From positions 434,001 to 498,000 of the forward strand of contig JAOVFP010000011.1 of NCBI GenBank assembly GCA_025738555.1: 64,000 bases of DNA, given 5' to 3'. The notes below the pieces were generated by a model, which was not told the DNA's origin, ran no database searches, and saw only the letters and a program-made list of their open reading frames with translations. The stretch is from Cyathus striatus. Taxonomy: Eukaryota > Basidiomycota > Agaricomycetes > Agaricales > Nidulariaceae. Positions 35,613 through 47,302 of this stretch are shown here, piece by piece. Made by a program: the position numbers and the translations under genes. Numbering within the stretch: position 1 is the first letter of the stretch; every line of letters begins with the position of its first letter.

Positions 35613-37318
35613 ACACATACAGGAGCATTGCAAGTTCATCTTGGAGAGAGATGTAACAAATTATTTAAAGATGAGCCTAATGATGAAAGGGATACAATTT
35701 TGGCATTGAGCTTAGATAACTTGATGAAGACTCTAAAGCTTAATCCAATTGCATCATCTGGAGGATTTAAAGGAAATTTAAAAGTAGTATCTCATAAAGA
35801 AATTTCACCAGCATTTGTTATTTGCCCTGTAACTTCTGTATGTGTAACAAATACATGCCCCTCATTGGCATTACACTTATCAACAGATGCACAGGACATA
35901 CCTCGTGTTACTTTAATTCAGGGTACTGAAACTATAAAAAATGTTCAAGTACTCACAGGAGTATGCAAAAGATGCAAAATACAATACTCAGCTGACAGAG
36001 AAAAAGCTTCAATTCTAAATTGAAAGAGTACTCAAGTGTACCTTAATTCTGCAAAGTATGTTAAAGTAGGACAGTCAGTTTGGGTAGACAGAACATTTTC
36101 CAATGCAGCTGTAAATGCAATTTATAGCTTTCATGTATCAGCTGCTGCTTATACAGAGTTTTGGAACAATAGCTTTTCTGATGAACACAGCATTACCTGC
36201 AGACATGTTTGGCAAGCATATATTCAAGAAACTGTTAGAGCTTTGGCCTCTTCAAGAGATATAAATTTGGAAGTTGAAGATGGTCTTTCAATTGATAATC
36301 TTACATGTGAAGCATTTTCTTTACTTGGTGATAATGGAATTATTTGATCTGCTGATAAGCACACTTGTTCTGAGTGCACACATGCTTATAGAAGTAGATC
36401 TAATGCAATATCAGATATTGACTCTGCTGGTGTAGTAGGAGTTGATGAAAATAGAGCAGTTCCTGATCTTGTACAATCTGGAAGTACACAAGAGGATATA
36501 AATTCTGTAAATGTACAAAGAGCAGTAGCAGATATTGAAAGTGACAATACAGCAACAAATGAGAATGAATATGCCCCTGTCAAAATGGTTGTATTGGATG
36601 GTATCATGATGGGTCCAACACATTGTGCATTTGAAGAGTGTACAAGTGAGTTACATAATGCATGTGGAGGAGTTTTCTGTGAAGTACATGAAACCTTTTA
36701 TGGTGCATGTTGTCATGTTCAAGGGTGCACTAACATGAAAAAGCAGGGTACCCAAGCTTGCAATAATCACCAAGAAGAGTGGAGGAGGTTTCAATCCACT
36801 CACAACACTTCTCATCATGCAGGTGTAAGAAGAATGCTTCAGCATCCAGGAGAACAACTCCCATGGAATACAGTTAGACCAAGAAATGTTCAGCCACATG
36901 ATGATTAACAACAGTCAACTAATAATAAAACAAAGAATTACTTTACTCCAGGTAAATTCTACTGTGTGGAAACAATATGTGCACCTTGTAGTGTTGTTAT
37001 TGCCTGGACAAAATTTGAGAGGGAAGAATCACCATACAATATTATGAAATTTTTGGAGGAAGTATATTCTACTGAAGAATCCAGGCCAGACTATGTATGC
37101 ATTGATAAGGCATGTTTGGTACTAAGATATTTTCTTAATGATGCAAGAAGAGAGCAATGGGAAACCTGGAAAAAAACTACAAGACTTAGTGTAGATAGCT
37201 ATCATTGTACAAATCACAGAGTTAAAGACTTTCTCTGCAGAATATTTTGTAATCCAGCACCACTAGATGGATCTGCTCCAAATCTAGTTATAACTGATTT
37301 TGACAATAATGGAAATCC

Positions 37319-37406
37319 AATAATAGCCACTATATAAATTCTGTATGGTATCCTCATAGATCTGTGCAGATTCCATACAGACCTCCCAGGGGAGTGTAAA
37401 TTACCA
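37319..37406 (+). mobile_element. 3' end fragment of an X-type element fused to KDZ-B
   Basis: AATAATAGCCACTATATAAA through CAGACCTCCCAGGGGAG and TGTAAATTAC matches the last ~150 bases of X1, with internal shortening. It follows the truncated transposase frame without a gap. Confidence 0.75.
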
Positions 37407-37489
37407 AAGTTTTTCTTACTTAGAATCGGTGAGAACAGTTTACATGAATTTGAATGAATAATCAAATTCTAACAACTAGTGGACTTTAG

Positions 37490-38558
37490 CAGACTACTTC
37501 ATTCAACATACATTACTACCATGCCACAGATGATGGCTGGTCATAACCCCAAGTGAAATTACACTGGGAGGAACTGTTACTGTTACCTGGACTAACCCAA
37601 CTATGTCAGGTCCTGAGGACCTTCCTGAGTAGGCACTATTCTGAATCCATAAAATATGATTGTTCATTGTGTTCCTAGCTATGTAACTATCATGCCGACA
37701 CCCACAAGTACCAGCTTTCCAAAATGTACTGTCACTTTACTCCAAGAATCCACACTTGAAATACAAGTACCACTCAATGCGACTCCAGGGTATGATTATT
37801 TAACAATGGATATATAAACGAGACTAATTTTGTTGTAGGGTTGTCAGTTTTGAAGCTGTAGATTCAGTTGGTAATACTATTCTAGGTGTCAATAGCATCG
37901 TGTTTAACACAACTATTTTAAATATGACAACATCTGGTTCAGAACATTCAATATTGAGTACTTTGCCAATGAATGGTATGACAGGATCTTCATCTGACCC
38001 TTATGGTAGTTCATCAATAGCATTGACCACTTTCACTTCGAGAACTACTGTTATTTTTTCGCCAGGGGCCACTATATCGATAGGGACCTCTCAAGGTTCT
38101 AAGGCATCTATACCAGTATGGAGTATAGTTGGGGGTGTAGTTGGAGTGATTGCTGGAATAGCAATTATAAGCCTAGTAATATGGTTCCTTTGAAAACAAA
38201 GTCCAGATCAGTAACAACACAACAACAAAATACTTTGCTTTTCAACCAGGAACAAACAGCAGGGAATGACAGAATACTAAAGCCATTTGATTTATGACCT
38301 GATATGGGATATTCCAATGCCACCAGCACTCCAGTTTTATCTGCTACTAATTTAACAGGTATGGTTCACTTCAATTCATCTGGAGAAGTTGTTCATAAAC
38401 AAAGAGACCTTCCAGTAGAACCATCCACAGCAGAACCTCTGCTCTCGAATGGGAGAAGGGGTTCTTACTATATGTCATCCTCTATGCCTCGGCGAGAGTT
38501 AGATGCTGGTCCTATAGGTCTTGAAAGCCAAGTGAAGGAGAAGCAACACTTCCTCTAA
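37490..38558 (+). pseudogene. Secreted/single-pass membrane protein gene, decayed copy 1
   Basis: Exon pieces: EITLGGTVTVTWTNPT (about 37550-37610), an Ig-like strand pattern resembling the Kre9/KNH-type domain of fungal cell-wall proteins; PTPTSTSFPKCTVTLLQEST (about 37695); and, after an intron at about 37790-37840, SFEAVDSVGNTILGVNS. A Ser/Thr-rich stretch follows, then a hydrophobic helix (IVGGVVGVIAGIAIISLVIWFL) ending at 38193. A one-base shift then leads to a basic cytoplasmic tail, with TGA at 38294-38296 for probable CGA and MGYSNATSTPVLSATNLTG... to a TAA at 38556. Signal-peptide exon not found. A homologous copy lies at 54346-55054 (minus). The Kre9 likeness is my inference. Confidence 0.55.
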
Positions 38559-39444
38559 ATTATAGTGATGTCTTCACCAGATCTTGAAGCTCAAGGGAAA
38601 AAAATGTTCATCTGCCTTCCACTTCCAACCAAAAATCATAATGAAATGGCTTTATACCTCATAACTTGAAGTATGGAATTTTTTTTAGTGGTCAACATTG
38701 ATATCAAGTTTTGAATGTAGGTAACCAATGAAACAGATAATCAATGGGATATCAATAATTAATGGATTTTGTACTTTGTACTCATTTATGCTTGAACATG
38801 ATGTGTTGCCCACTTGGTTAGCAGTGTTTAAAGTGCTCATTCATACCCACAGCCACCAGCATGACAATGTCATGCATCGTTGAAGACTAAGAAATTCCAT
38901 AGGAGTTAACTACAAGTTATCTAAGCATCTCTCTGTCAGCCTGTATACAAGACAAGAAACTATTAAAGCTTTTCTAAAAGATACCAGGTAAATGGAGATA
39001 TTGTTTACCTTTAAGATGGTATAGTTTCAATATATGGCATGTAGCATGAGTCTTGAATGACTAAGTGTTGCCAATAATTATACTTGGTGTAATGAATAAT
39101 ACTAATATGGCATTTTTATTGACCTCAGTGGATAAAATGACCTCATAAGTATGTTCAAGATCTTGTGTTCTTGAAACCTGATTGGCTGATGCCCTGTGAT
39201 GCCACATGACTTGTTGATGGCTGACAAAGTGCCTGCTGTTGTTCCTCGTCATCATCTTCTTCCTATATCTTCCTCTGTCCCCTTTCTCTTCCTGTTTCTG
39301 AGTACCAGTGTGAAGATTAGCATTATAGGCAAAGGTAGTGCGAACAAACTGTATGTTCTCTCTTTCTTCCCTCTCATATCCATTCCTGACTCTCCTATAG
39401 GTGGCATTTGACTCTATAACATCAAAATGCCCTTAAGAAAGACC
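38559..39444. other. Spacer
   Basis: No supported gene or repeat. Confidence 0.4.
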
Positions 39445-39452
39445 AGCTAGTA

Positions 39453-39677
39453 CTGTATATCTCACTCCTCCATGAGATCAGGTGGAGTCCAGCTGCTTGA
39501 GTACTGAAGTCCAGATAGAGTCCAGGTGGAGTCCAGGTAGAGTCTAGGTGCTTGATTTCACTCATGTCCAAGTAGAGTCCATGTAGAGTCTAGGTAGAGT
39601 CTAGGTGCTTGAGTTTACTCAAGTCCAAATAAAGTCCAGGTAGTGTCCAGGTAGAGTCCAGGTAGAGTCCATGTGAG
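39453..39677 (-). mobile_element. Fragment of a U element (3' end, inverted)
   Basis: It starts CTGTATATCTCACTCCTCC and continues into GGTGGAGTCCAGCTGCTTGAG and 11-bp units. This is the complement of the right end of U1. Just outside is AGCTAGTA (39445-39452), the exact complement of the 8-mer left of U1. It is cut at about 39677 next to Z1. Confidence 0.8.
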
Positions 39678-39681
39678 TCAT

Positions 39682-40754
39682 GGCTATCATCGTGATTGAT
39701 TGCTGTTGGTAAGCAGCAGGGGTGTGCAATGTTTCACCACCAGGAGCTTAATTGATTGCAATTTGAGTTGGCACAATCAATGTATTCCTCTGAAATCAAT
39801 TATAAGTATGTAGTTAGAAATCATTGAATATATAATTGGGATCTATCATGTGAAGTACGAAATCATTGAATATAAGTATAGTTGGTATCTATTATCCAAA
39901 GTGCAAAATCATTCAATAAACGGAATCAATACCGTAACTGAATCAATAAAAATCAAATCTATGGGAAATGTAATGAATCCTTTCAAATAAATGGTCCCCA
40001 ACGACAATACCCACATGTAAGTAGGGTTTTTAACCATATGTACTTAACTGGTAGGCTATTCAGTCTTGTATAGGTAATGTGCTTCACTTTATTTAACCTC
40101 TATTTGACTACTACTACTACAGACTTTGTGAAATAAAGACTTCTGTGTTCCTTCCCCTTCATCTACATGTTTCCTGCTAGATAATTTATAAAATTATTGT
40201 ATTTAAACACTAAATAATGTTAGAACTCATATTTAGATTAATCATGTATTGAACTAATGTGGCAATGTGTACATGAAGACATAAGGGAACATGCTTCATT
40301 TCACAAAGTCCGTAGTAGTAGTAGTCAAATAGAGGTTAAATAAAGTGAAGCACATTACCTATACAAGACTGAATAGCCTACCAGTTAAGTACATATGGTT
40401 AAAAACCCTACTTACATGTGGGTATTGTCGTTGGGGACCATTTATTTGAAAGGATTCATTACATTTCCCATAGATTTGATTTTTATTGATTCAGTTACGG
40501 TATTGATTCTGTTTATTGAATGATTTTGCACTTTGGATAATAGATCCCAACTATACTTATATTCAATGATTTCGTACTTCACATGATAGATCCCAATTAT
40601 ATATTCAATGATTTCTAACTACATACTTATAATTGATTTCAGAGGAATACATTGATTGTGCCAACTCAAATTGCAATCAATCAAGCTCCTGGTGGTGAAA
40701 CATTGCGCACCCCTGCTGCTTACCGACAGCGATTAATCGCAAAGACAGCCACTG
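39682..40754. mobile_element. Z1: foldback element of about 1.05 kb
   Basis: Almost the whole element is one inverted repeat with a small loop near 40160-40260. The ends read GATTGCTGTTGGTAAGCAGC and, complemented, ATCGCTGTCGGTAAGCAGC. The arms share long blocks such as ATCAATTATAAGTATGTAG. No coding capacity. The exact outer limits are uncertain by about 15 bp and no clear TSD was found. Confidence 0.8.
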
Positions 40755-42375
40755 GTGAAGTTGGATATGTTTGAACAAGCCCAGTGGAAATTCAGCAAAG
40801 CTAGGAGTGTTTGAACTAGCTCAGAGGATTGGGAACAAAGCTGGAGGAGTATTCACAACGATTTGGAATGAAACTAGAGACATGTTAATGAACCAAGACA
40901 AGTATGAATGAAGCTAGATGATTATTACAGAGGTCAGATTAATATTGACAATGCTAGATATATTTTAACAAGTCCAGAAAGTTTCCAGATGTGTAAGAAT
41001 GAAACTAGATGAGTACTTCTGAAACTAAACATATTTCAATGAGCTTAGAGAATTGGAATGAAGCTAGAGGAATATTAACGAAGCTAGCCACTTTACAAGT
41101 TGAAAAAGAACTGAGGCGAGTAGAAAAAAAGCTATATGGTTAACACCGAAGTCAGAATGAAGCTGATACACCGGCTTTTAATATACACTTATTTTTCGAT
41201 TATTATTTCCTTTTATTCAAACCTCTATATTTAAATCTGTGCAAGGAACCAACCCATGAGCACAAGAGTTGGAACGAGTCCTGAGTTGCAAACTATAGTA
41301 TTTTCTACAAAATACACTACTAAGGGACAAGTACAAGGGCTGGGATTGAGACCCGTGCTGCCAGCCAAAGTATCTCAGTGATACAAACCATGGGTATTGG
41401 AAGAATATCATATGGGCTGTCAGTTTCCTGTACTCATTTAATATATATACCCTTATTCATTGGTAAGCGTTTTGCTACTTCTTTACAATTATTATTACTA
41501 TTCTACAACAAAGCCACTGTACTACTCTTGTGCACCTCGAATGATTCCCTGCACCAAGTCCGACACATCACATGTCGATGTATGTAAATCCTTCAGAAAA
41601 ATCCCCCAATCAGAGTATATGGGCCACCATTGCTCAGCCAGTAGCTGTCAGAAAGGTGTCTCGTGCCCACTGTATGCAAGTCTGAATAATGGAAACAATG
41701 ACTTACATGTGCAAAACCACATGGGACACTATGCATGAAACAGCCAAGAACTGTACCAATGCCATCACATGCTATTGATGTGCATCAGAACAAGCTGTTA
41801 ACTCCGAAATTCCCTGTAACCGAGTGCGTACTGACACGAGTGCATGGCCCAGCACATGTACTAAAATAGTACCAATGCCACAGCAATTGAAGCACCTCTG
41901 AAACAAGGTGCATCCACATGATTTATCATATGGAAGGATATTTCGGTATCAAGGACACATAGTAAATCATATGGAAAGCAAGGTACTTACATACTCAATA
42001 TATACAACATCGTACAACATACCTAGGCTTCTTTATAATATATAAGTAGGTAGTTTTATTTTAGATAAAGTAAGTACTGCACGAGCTGTCTTCCATTCTT
42101 GAAGTAGAGTAACATTCAGAAATTAGTATTTGAAGTCCTTGACCAGTATTTGAAGTACGAAGTGCTATTAGTTGAATTGAATATTACTTGACCGAGTTTT
42201 TGACTATAAAACTGAAATTGAAATCACACGAACCAGTCTCTGAAAGCTGATTGCAATCGTTAACTTGTCCTATTTTAATACTGAAAATCTGCACACCCTT
42301 CGTACTAAATATAACTAACCTAATTATCTACTTTATGTTAGTGGTGCTACTGCTAACATAATAAAGTACTACTAA
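40755..42375. other. Spacer with degenerate repeats
   Basis: 40755-41110 has loosely repeated GAATGAAGCTAGAGGA-type units of about 45-55 bp. 41111-42375 shows nothing I can name; a short frame near 41620-41738 has Cys and His residues but no convincing motif. Confidence 0.4.
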
Positions 42376-42479
42376 GAGGGGTGTCAGCCAAATTTATCAT
42401 TTAACAGCAGTGTTATATGATATGGGATATCATATAAGGTCTGAGTTTTATGAGTGAGGCATATACTATATGTATATAC

Positions 42480-43160
42480 AGGCTATTCATAAGTACTCAT
42501 TACTTTATGCTTATTATTATTGTGATAGTATTATGAGTACTCATAAGTACTCATTACTTTATGTTTCCTATTATTATTGTAATGGTACTGTGAGTAATCA
42601 TAAGTACTCATTACTTTGTATTTCCTATTGTTATTGTAATGGTATTGTGGGTACTCATAAATACTCATTACTTTATGCTTTCTATTATTATTGTAATGGT
42701 ATTATGGGTACTCATTAGTACTCATTACTTTATGCTTGCTATTATTATTGTAATGGTATTAGGAGTACTCATAAGCACTCATTACTTTGTATTTCCTATT
42801 GTTATTGTAATGGTATTGTGTGTACTCATAAATACTCATTACTTTATGCTTTCTATTATTATTGTATTGGTATTATGAGTACTCATAAGTACTCATTACT
42901 TTATATTTCCTATTGTTATTGTAATGGTATTAGGAGTACTCATAAGCACTCATTACTTTGTATTTCCTATTGTTATTGTAATGGTATTAGGAGTCTCATA
43001 AGCACTCATTACTTTGTATTTCCTATTGTTATTGTAATGGTATTAGGAGTCTCATAAGCACTCATTACTTTGTATTTCCTATTGTTATTGTAATGGTATT
43101 ATGAGTACTCATAAGCACTTATTACTTTATTATTGTGGGTACTCATAAGTACTCATTACT
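42480..43160 (+). repeat. About 60-bp tandem array, Y2 left arm
   Basis: About 11 units with AAGTACTCATTACTTTATG and TATTATTATTGTAATGGTAT. Mirrored at 46090-46615 and 47310-47465. Confidence 0.9.
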
Positions 43161-43169
43161 ATTACAGAT

Positions 43170-43635
43170 TACTAGTTGATCTGCGCTTCACATATTTCCC
43201 ACGCTTCGCATTTGTCACGTACTTCACACGCATCAAGTTCGTCACACATATTCCTGCACCTCATATTTCTCCCGCGCATTGCATTTGTCACGTACTTCAT
43301 GCGCGTCACGTTCGTCACACATATTCCCGCGCCTCATATTTTTCCCACGTATCGCATTTGTCACGTTATTCACGCGCGTCACGTTCGTCACACATATTCC
43401 CGCGCTTCGCATTTGTCACATACTTCCCGCGTGTCACGCTTGTCACATATATTCCCGCGCTTCACATCTGTCACATTTGCTGCGCATCACGTTCGTCACA
43501 TATATTCCCGCGCATCACATTTGTCACATTCTTCCCGCCCGTCACGTCTGTCACGCATATTCCCACACATCATAGTTGTGACAATTTTCGCGCGTGTCAC
43601 GTCTGTCACAATTCTCCCACACTACGCATACATCG
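43170..43635 (+). repeat. CpG-rich GTCACG repeats, Y2 left arm
   Basis: Units of the type CACATATTCCCGCGC and GTCACGTTCGTCA recur every ~37-46 bp. Mirrored at about 45660-46080. Confidence 0.85.
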
Positions 43636-43636
43636 C

Positions 43637-43860
43637 ACTTGTCACGCTTTAGCGCGTTTGTCACGCTTTAGCGCGTTTGTCACGCTTTAGCGCGTTTGTC
43701 ACGCTTTAGCGCGTTTGTCACGCTTTAGCGCGTTTGTCACGCTTTAGCGCGTTTGTCACGCTTTAGCGCGTTTGTCACGCTTTAGCGCGTTTGTCACGCT
43801 TTAGCGCGTTTGTCACGCTTTAGCGCGTTTGTCACGCTTTAGCGCGTTTGTCATGCTTTC
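43637..43860 (+). repeat. Near-perfect 19-bp array, Y2 left arm
   Basis: About 11.5 almost identical copies of GTCACGCTTTAGCGCGTTT. The unit keeps three CpGs per copy. Confidence 0.95.
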
Positions 43861-45465
43861 ATGCGCGTCACGCGTCACGTTTGTCACGTTCTTTATAAGC
43901 GTTACGCTTTTATGAATGTCACACATCTCACATCTATTTGTCACGCTTTTCATGCTCATCACAGTGCATTTGTCATGCTTTGTATGCGTGTCACGCGTTA
44001 CATAAGTCACGCTTATCACATAAGTCACATCTGTTTCTTGTGATTTGCACATGCATCATAGTCATCATGTCTTTGAGGCTTTCATCATGCTTTCACACAC
44101 ATCATAAGTGTTACTTATGTCACATCTTTGAGATTTATAACACATTTCAAGCACATTGTGCTTGCATGTGTATCATGATTGTAACATGTTGATGGGGTTC
44201 CAACAGGTCTATAATGAAAAATGTTCTGTACATTTCATATCCAAGGAATCAGAGCACTCAGTGATGCCACATTTAACCCATATCTTATTACTTAGGTGGG
44301 TAATTCAGCCTCTTGCATTGACAAGTCAGTCATTGATTCAGACCCTGTAGAAAATTTTCTTAGGCAAGAAAGGAGAAAAGACAAAGTAGTCTTTCTGAAA
44401 AGAGAACAAGAAGAAAAGAAGGTGATGATATAGTTGACACTAAACTAAAGAATAGAAAAGCAAGTAATGATCACTGAGCAAGAAAGTGATGAGAAGTACA
44501 GGAGGGGGTTTCATATGTATGAATGGATACTAATACTAAAAGAACTATATAACATAAATCAAAGATGTGAAACACATGACAGTGTAGAAGTTTCATGTAA
44601 TCATATAGAGTAAGCATACATGTGACTTAATAATGTGTGTTGAAGATATAAGAATAACCAATGGTTAATGCAAGAATCATGATCATTTAATGACTGAGAC
44701 ATATGAGTTTAATGTGATGTGGAATCACATATACTGACCATTCTTTCAGATTTGTTATCCATATGTAATTCTTTCAGTATATGTCCGTTTCTGTTCAGTT
44801 GTTAAATATTTCCAAAATATTCATTTCTATCATAATGATCTCATCATCTCTCATATTCAGACTAACCATTATAGTTTTTACTTTGTCATTTAATTACATC
44901 TCTAGTTCTGATTATTAAACATCATATCATCCCATTTCCAAATATCTCATGCTCTGTCAGTGTGGGTAAGCCTTCAACTACATATACACTCTACATTTTT
45001 CATTCTAGTTTCTTATTACTACCACACTTCTATAACTTTCTAATTGTTATTTTCTGTGTTACAATCTCCAATTCTACAAGTACATATCATTTCATCTGCA
45101 TATATAATTCACTCTACTATTAAATACTTATTCCACTCTCATGACAACTTAAATAGTGGTTGAGACAGAAAAATCTGATGGGATTGGAAAGCATTGTATT
45201 TGTGAAAAAGTTGCAATACACTTGAAAAATGTGACATGTATGAAAAACACATGATGCATTTAAAAAAAAGACATATGTAACATATGTGAAAAGTGTGACA
45301 TGCATGCAGATTGTCACGGCGTGACGCGCCTCAAAGACGTGACACGTGTGACGAGTGTGAAATGCGTGACAAATAGATGTGAGATGTGTGACATGCATAA
45401 GAGCGTAACACTTATAAAAAACGTGACAAACGTGACAAACGTGACGCGTGACGCGCATAAAAGCA

Positions 45466-45662
45466 TGACAAACGCGCTAAAGCGTGACAAACACGCTAAA
45501 GCGTGACAAACACGCTAAAGCGTGACAAACGCGCTAAAGCGTGACAAACGCGCTAAAGCGTGACAAACGCGCTAAAGCGTGACAAACGCGCTAAAGCGTG
45601 ACAAACGCGCTAAAGCGTGACAAACGCGCTAAAGCGTGACAAACGCGCTAAAGCGTGACAAG
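45466..45662 (-). repeat. Near-perfect 19-bp array, Y2 right arm
   Basis: About 10 copies of GTGACAAACGCGCTAAAGC, the complement of the left-arm array. Confidence 0.95.
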
Positions 45663-46617
45663 TGTGATATATATGTAGTGTGGGAGAATCGTGACAGACG
45701 TGACGCACGTGAAAATTGTGACAAATGTGACACGTGGGAAACGTGTGATGAATGTGATGCGCGGGAATATGCGTGACAAACGTGACGGGCAGAAAAAATG
45801 TGACAAATGTGATGCGTGGGAATATATGTGACGAACGTGACGCGCAGGAAATTTGTGACAGATATGACACGCGTGCGGTGATAAGTGCGAAGCGCGGGAA
45901 TATTTGTGACGAACGTGACGCGCGTGAAGTACGTGACAAATATGAAGCGCGGAAATATGTGTGACGAACGTGATGCGCTTAGTACGTGACAAATGCGATG
46001 CGCGGGAAAAACATGAGGCGCGGGAATATGTGTGACGAACGTAACGCATGGGAAAATTGTGACAGATGTGACACACTTGAAAAGCGTACATAATTCTATT
46101 AGAATAATAATAGGAAGCATAAAGTAATGAGCACTTATGAGTACACATAATACTATTAAAATAATAATAGGAAGCATTACAGTAATAATAGAAAACATAA
46201 AGTAATGAGTACTTATGAGTACATATACTAGTATTACAATAACAATAGGAATTATAAAGTAATGAGTACTTATGAGTGCACATACTAGTATTACAATAAT
46301 AATAGGAATCATAAAGTAATGAGTACTTATGAGTACACATGCTAGTACTAAAATAATAGGAATTATAAAGTAATGAGTACTTATGAGTACACATGCTAGT
46401 ATTAAAATAACAATAGAAAACATAAAGTAATGAATACTTATGAGTACACACACTAGTATTACAATAATAATAGGAATCATAAAGTAATGAGTACTTATGA
46501 GTACACATGCTAGTATTAAAATAACAATAGAAAACATAAAGTAATGAGTACTTATGAGTACACATATTAGTATTACAATAATAATAGGAATCATAAAGTA
46601 ATGAGTACTTATGAGTA

Positions 46618-47302
46618 CAGTCATCAACCACCCAACATGACACACCACCCTACGTGACAAACCCAACTGATTGACTTCTCCTAACGTCAAATCTATGGCT
46701 ATCATTACAATTCTTTTTGTATTTTTAGGCCTAGTATCCCAGTAATGAGTTTCAACAGTATTTTTACAGATATATCTTGAAATAGATATATGACACATAA
46801 ATTAAGTTGGAGAGTTACCCCAAACATGAGATTTTCAAAAAATACATGGCATGTATTACTCAATAAAGGTACCTAATTTAACTGTTTTATAGAATAAGTA
46901 GCTATGATTCAATGTAATAAACCTGTGTAAATGTTTTTATGAGTAAAGTGCATCTATGTTCTCTGATATCACTAGAAATCTGAAGTGCTCAGTGTTGCGA
47001 GACAAGGAGGTTTTGTTTATATTAATGATCCGGACTTCGGCAATCTTTAATTTTGAAGTGTTTGTAATAAACTGTATTGCCATCAGCGGCTGTCACGCCA
47101 CGTAGTTTTGATCAAAATCCAGTTCCCTCAACTATTTTGCGAATGTTCGTTCCCTACTAAAACACAGCGCAGTAAAAATTATACAAAGCGATTCTATATG
47201 ATTATATCTATCCGTATGTACTATTTTTATAGTAGAATATGTACTAGATAATGTTGAATCACAACTTCAAGTTTTGTTGTCACGTGTAATGGTTGATGAC
47301 TG
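46618..47302. mobile_element. V1: MITE with TA target duplication, nested in Y2
   Basis: It begins CAGTCATCAACCACCCAAC and ends with the complement of CAGTCATCAACCATTACAC. TA is present on both sides, and it interrupts the ~60-bp array of Y2. It is related to V2 (57647-58309): both share TGATCAAAAT...CTATTTTGC and AGACA...TTTATA blocks. No coding capacity. TA target sites fit the Tc1/mariner group. Confidence 0.8.

Larger units (their letters stand above)
27352..35622 (+). mobile_element. KDZ-A: nearly intact 8.27-kb KDZ transposon with 8-bp TSD
   Basis: The left end is GAGGTCGTGATACTTAGCC and the right end, read inward, is CTGTATGTGTCACTCCC. Both are followed by ACATGTYTCAACTGACT. The direct 8-mer GAGCATTG flanks it at 27344-27351 and 35623-35630. 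Contents in order: 11-bp array arm, hairpin-repeat array, accessory gene, transposase gene, 11-bp array arm. 8-bp TSDs are typical of Zisupton/KDZ transposons. It is nested in the transposase exon of KDZ-B. Confidence 0.9.
27070..37318 (+). pseudogene. KDZ-type transposase, copy B, in two pieces
   Basis: Piece 1 (27070-27351) holds FPDISFKTFSKFISSNYSSEI and HNSDLLSLHARQF, parallel to copy A. Piece 2 (35623-37318) restarts within the same helix after KDZ-A (LQVHLGERCNKLFKDEP). It then has a CxC5-like cluster (FVICPVTSVCVTNTC...CKRCKI), a CxC6-like cluster (HCAFEECTSEL...CEVH...CCHVQGC), and catalytic segments YVCIDKACLVL and LSVDSYHCTNH. In-frame stops occur at 36021-36023 (TGA), 36345-36347 (TGA) and 36906-36908 (TAA), all readable as C to T changes. 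The frame is truncated at 37318 before the C-terminal CEQxNxW segment seen in copy A. It is non-functional. Confidence 0.8.
24344..37406 (+). mobile_element. KDZ-B: decayed two-gene KDZ transposon, split by KDZ-A
   Basis: It carries an accessory gene (24344-26862) and a transposase gene (27070-27351 plus 35623-37318). KDZ-A sits in the transposase exon. At the 3' side the transposase frame is cut at about 37318 and joins directly to a sequence identical in type to the 3' end of X (37319-37406), in the matching orientation. The 5' terminus is not resolved; 24344 is simply the first coding base. Confidence 0.65.

Noticed and set aside
43637..43860. CRISPR-like regular repeat
   Set aside because: 19-bp units are contiguous without spacers and the sequence is fungal.
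45629..46798. 389-codon open frame on the minus strand, and similar long frames at 42470-43690
   Set aside because: They are translations of the ~60-bp and GTCACG arrays in Y2. Several frames stay open at once and the peptides simply repeat.
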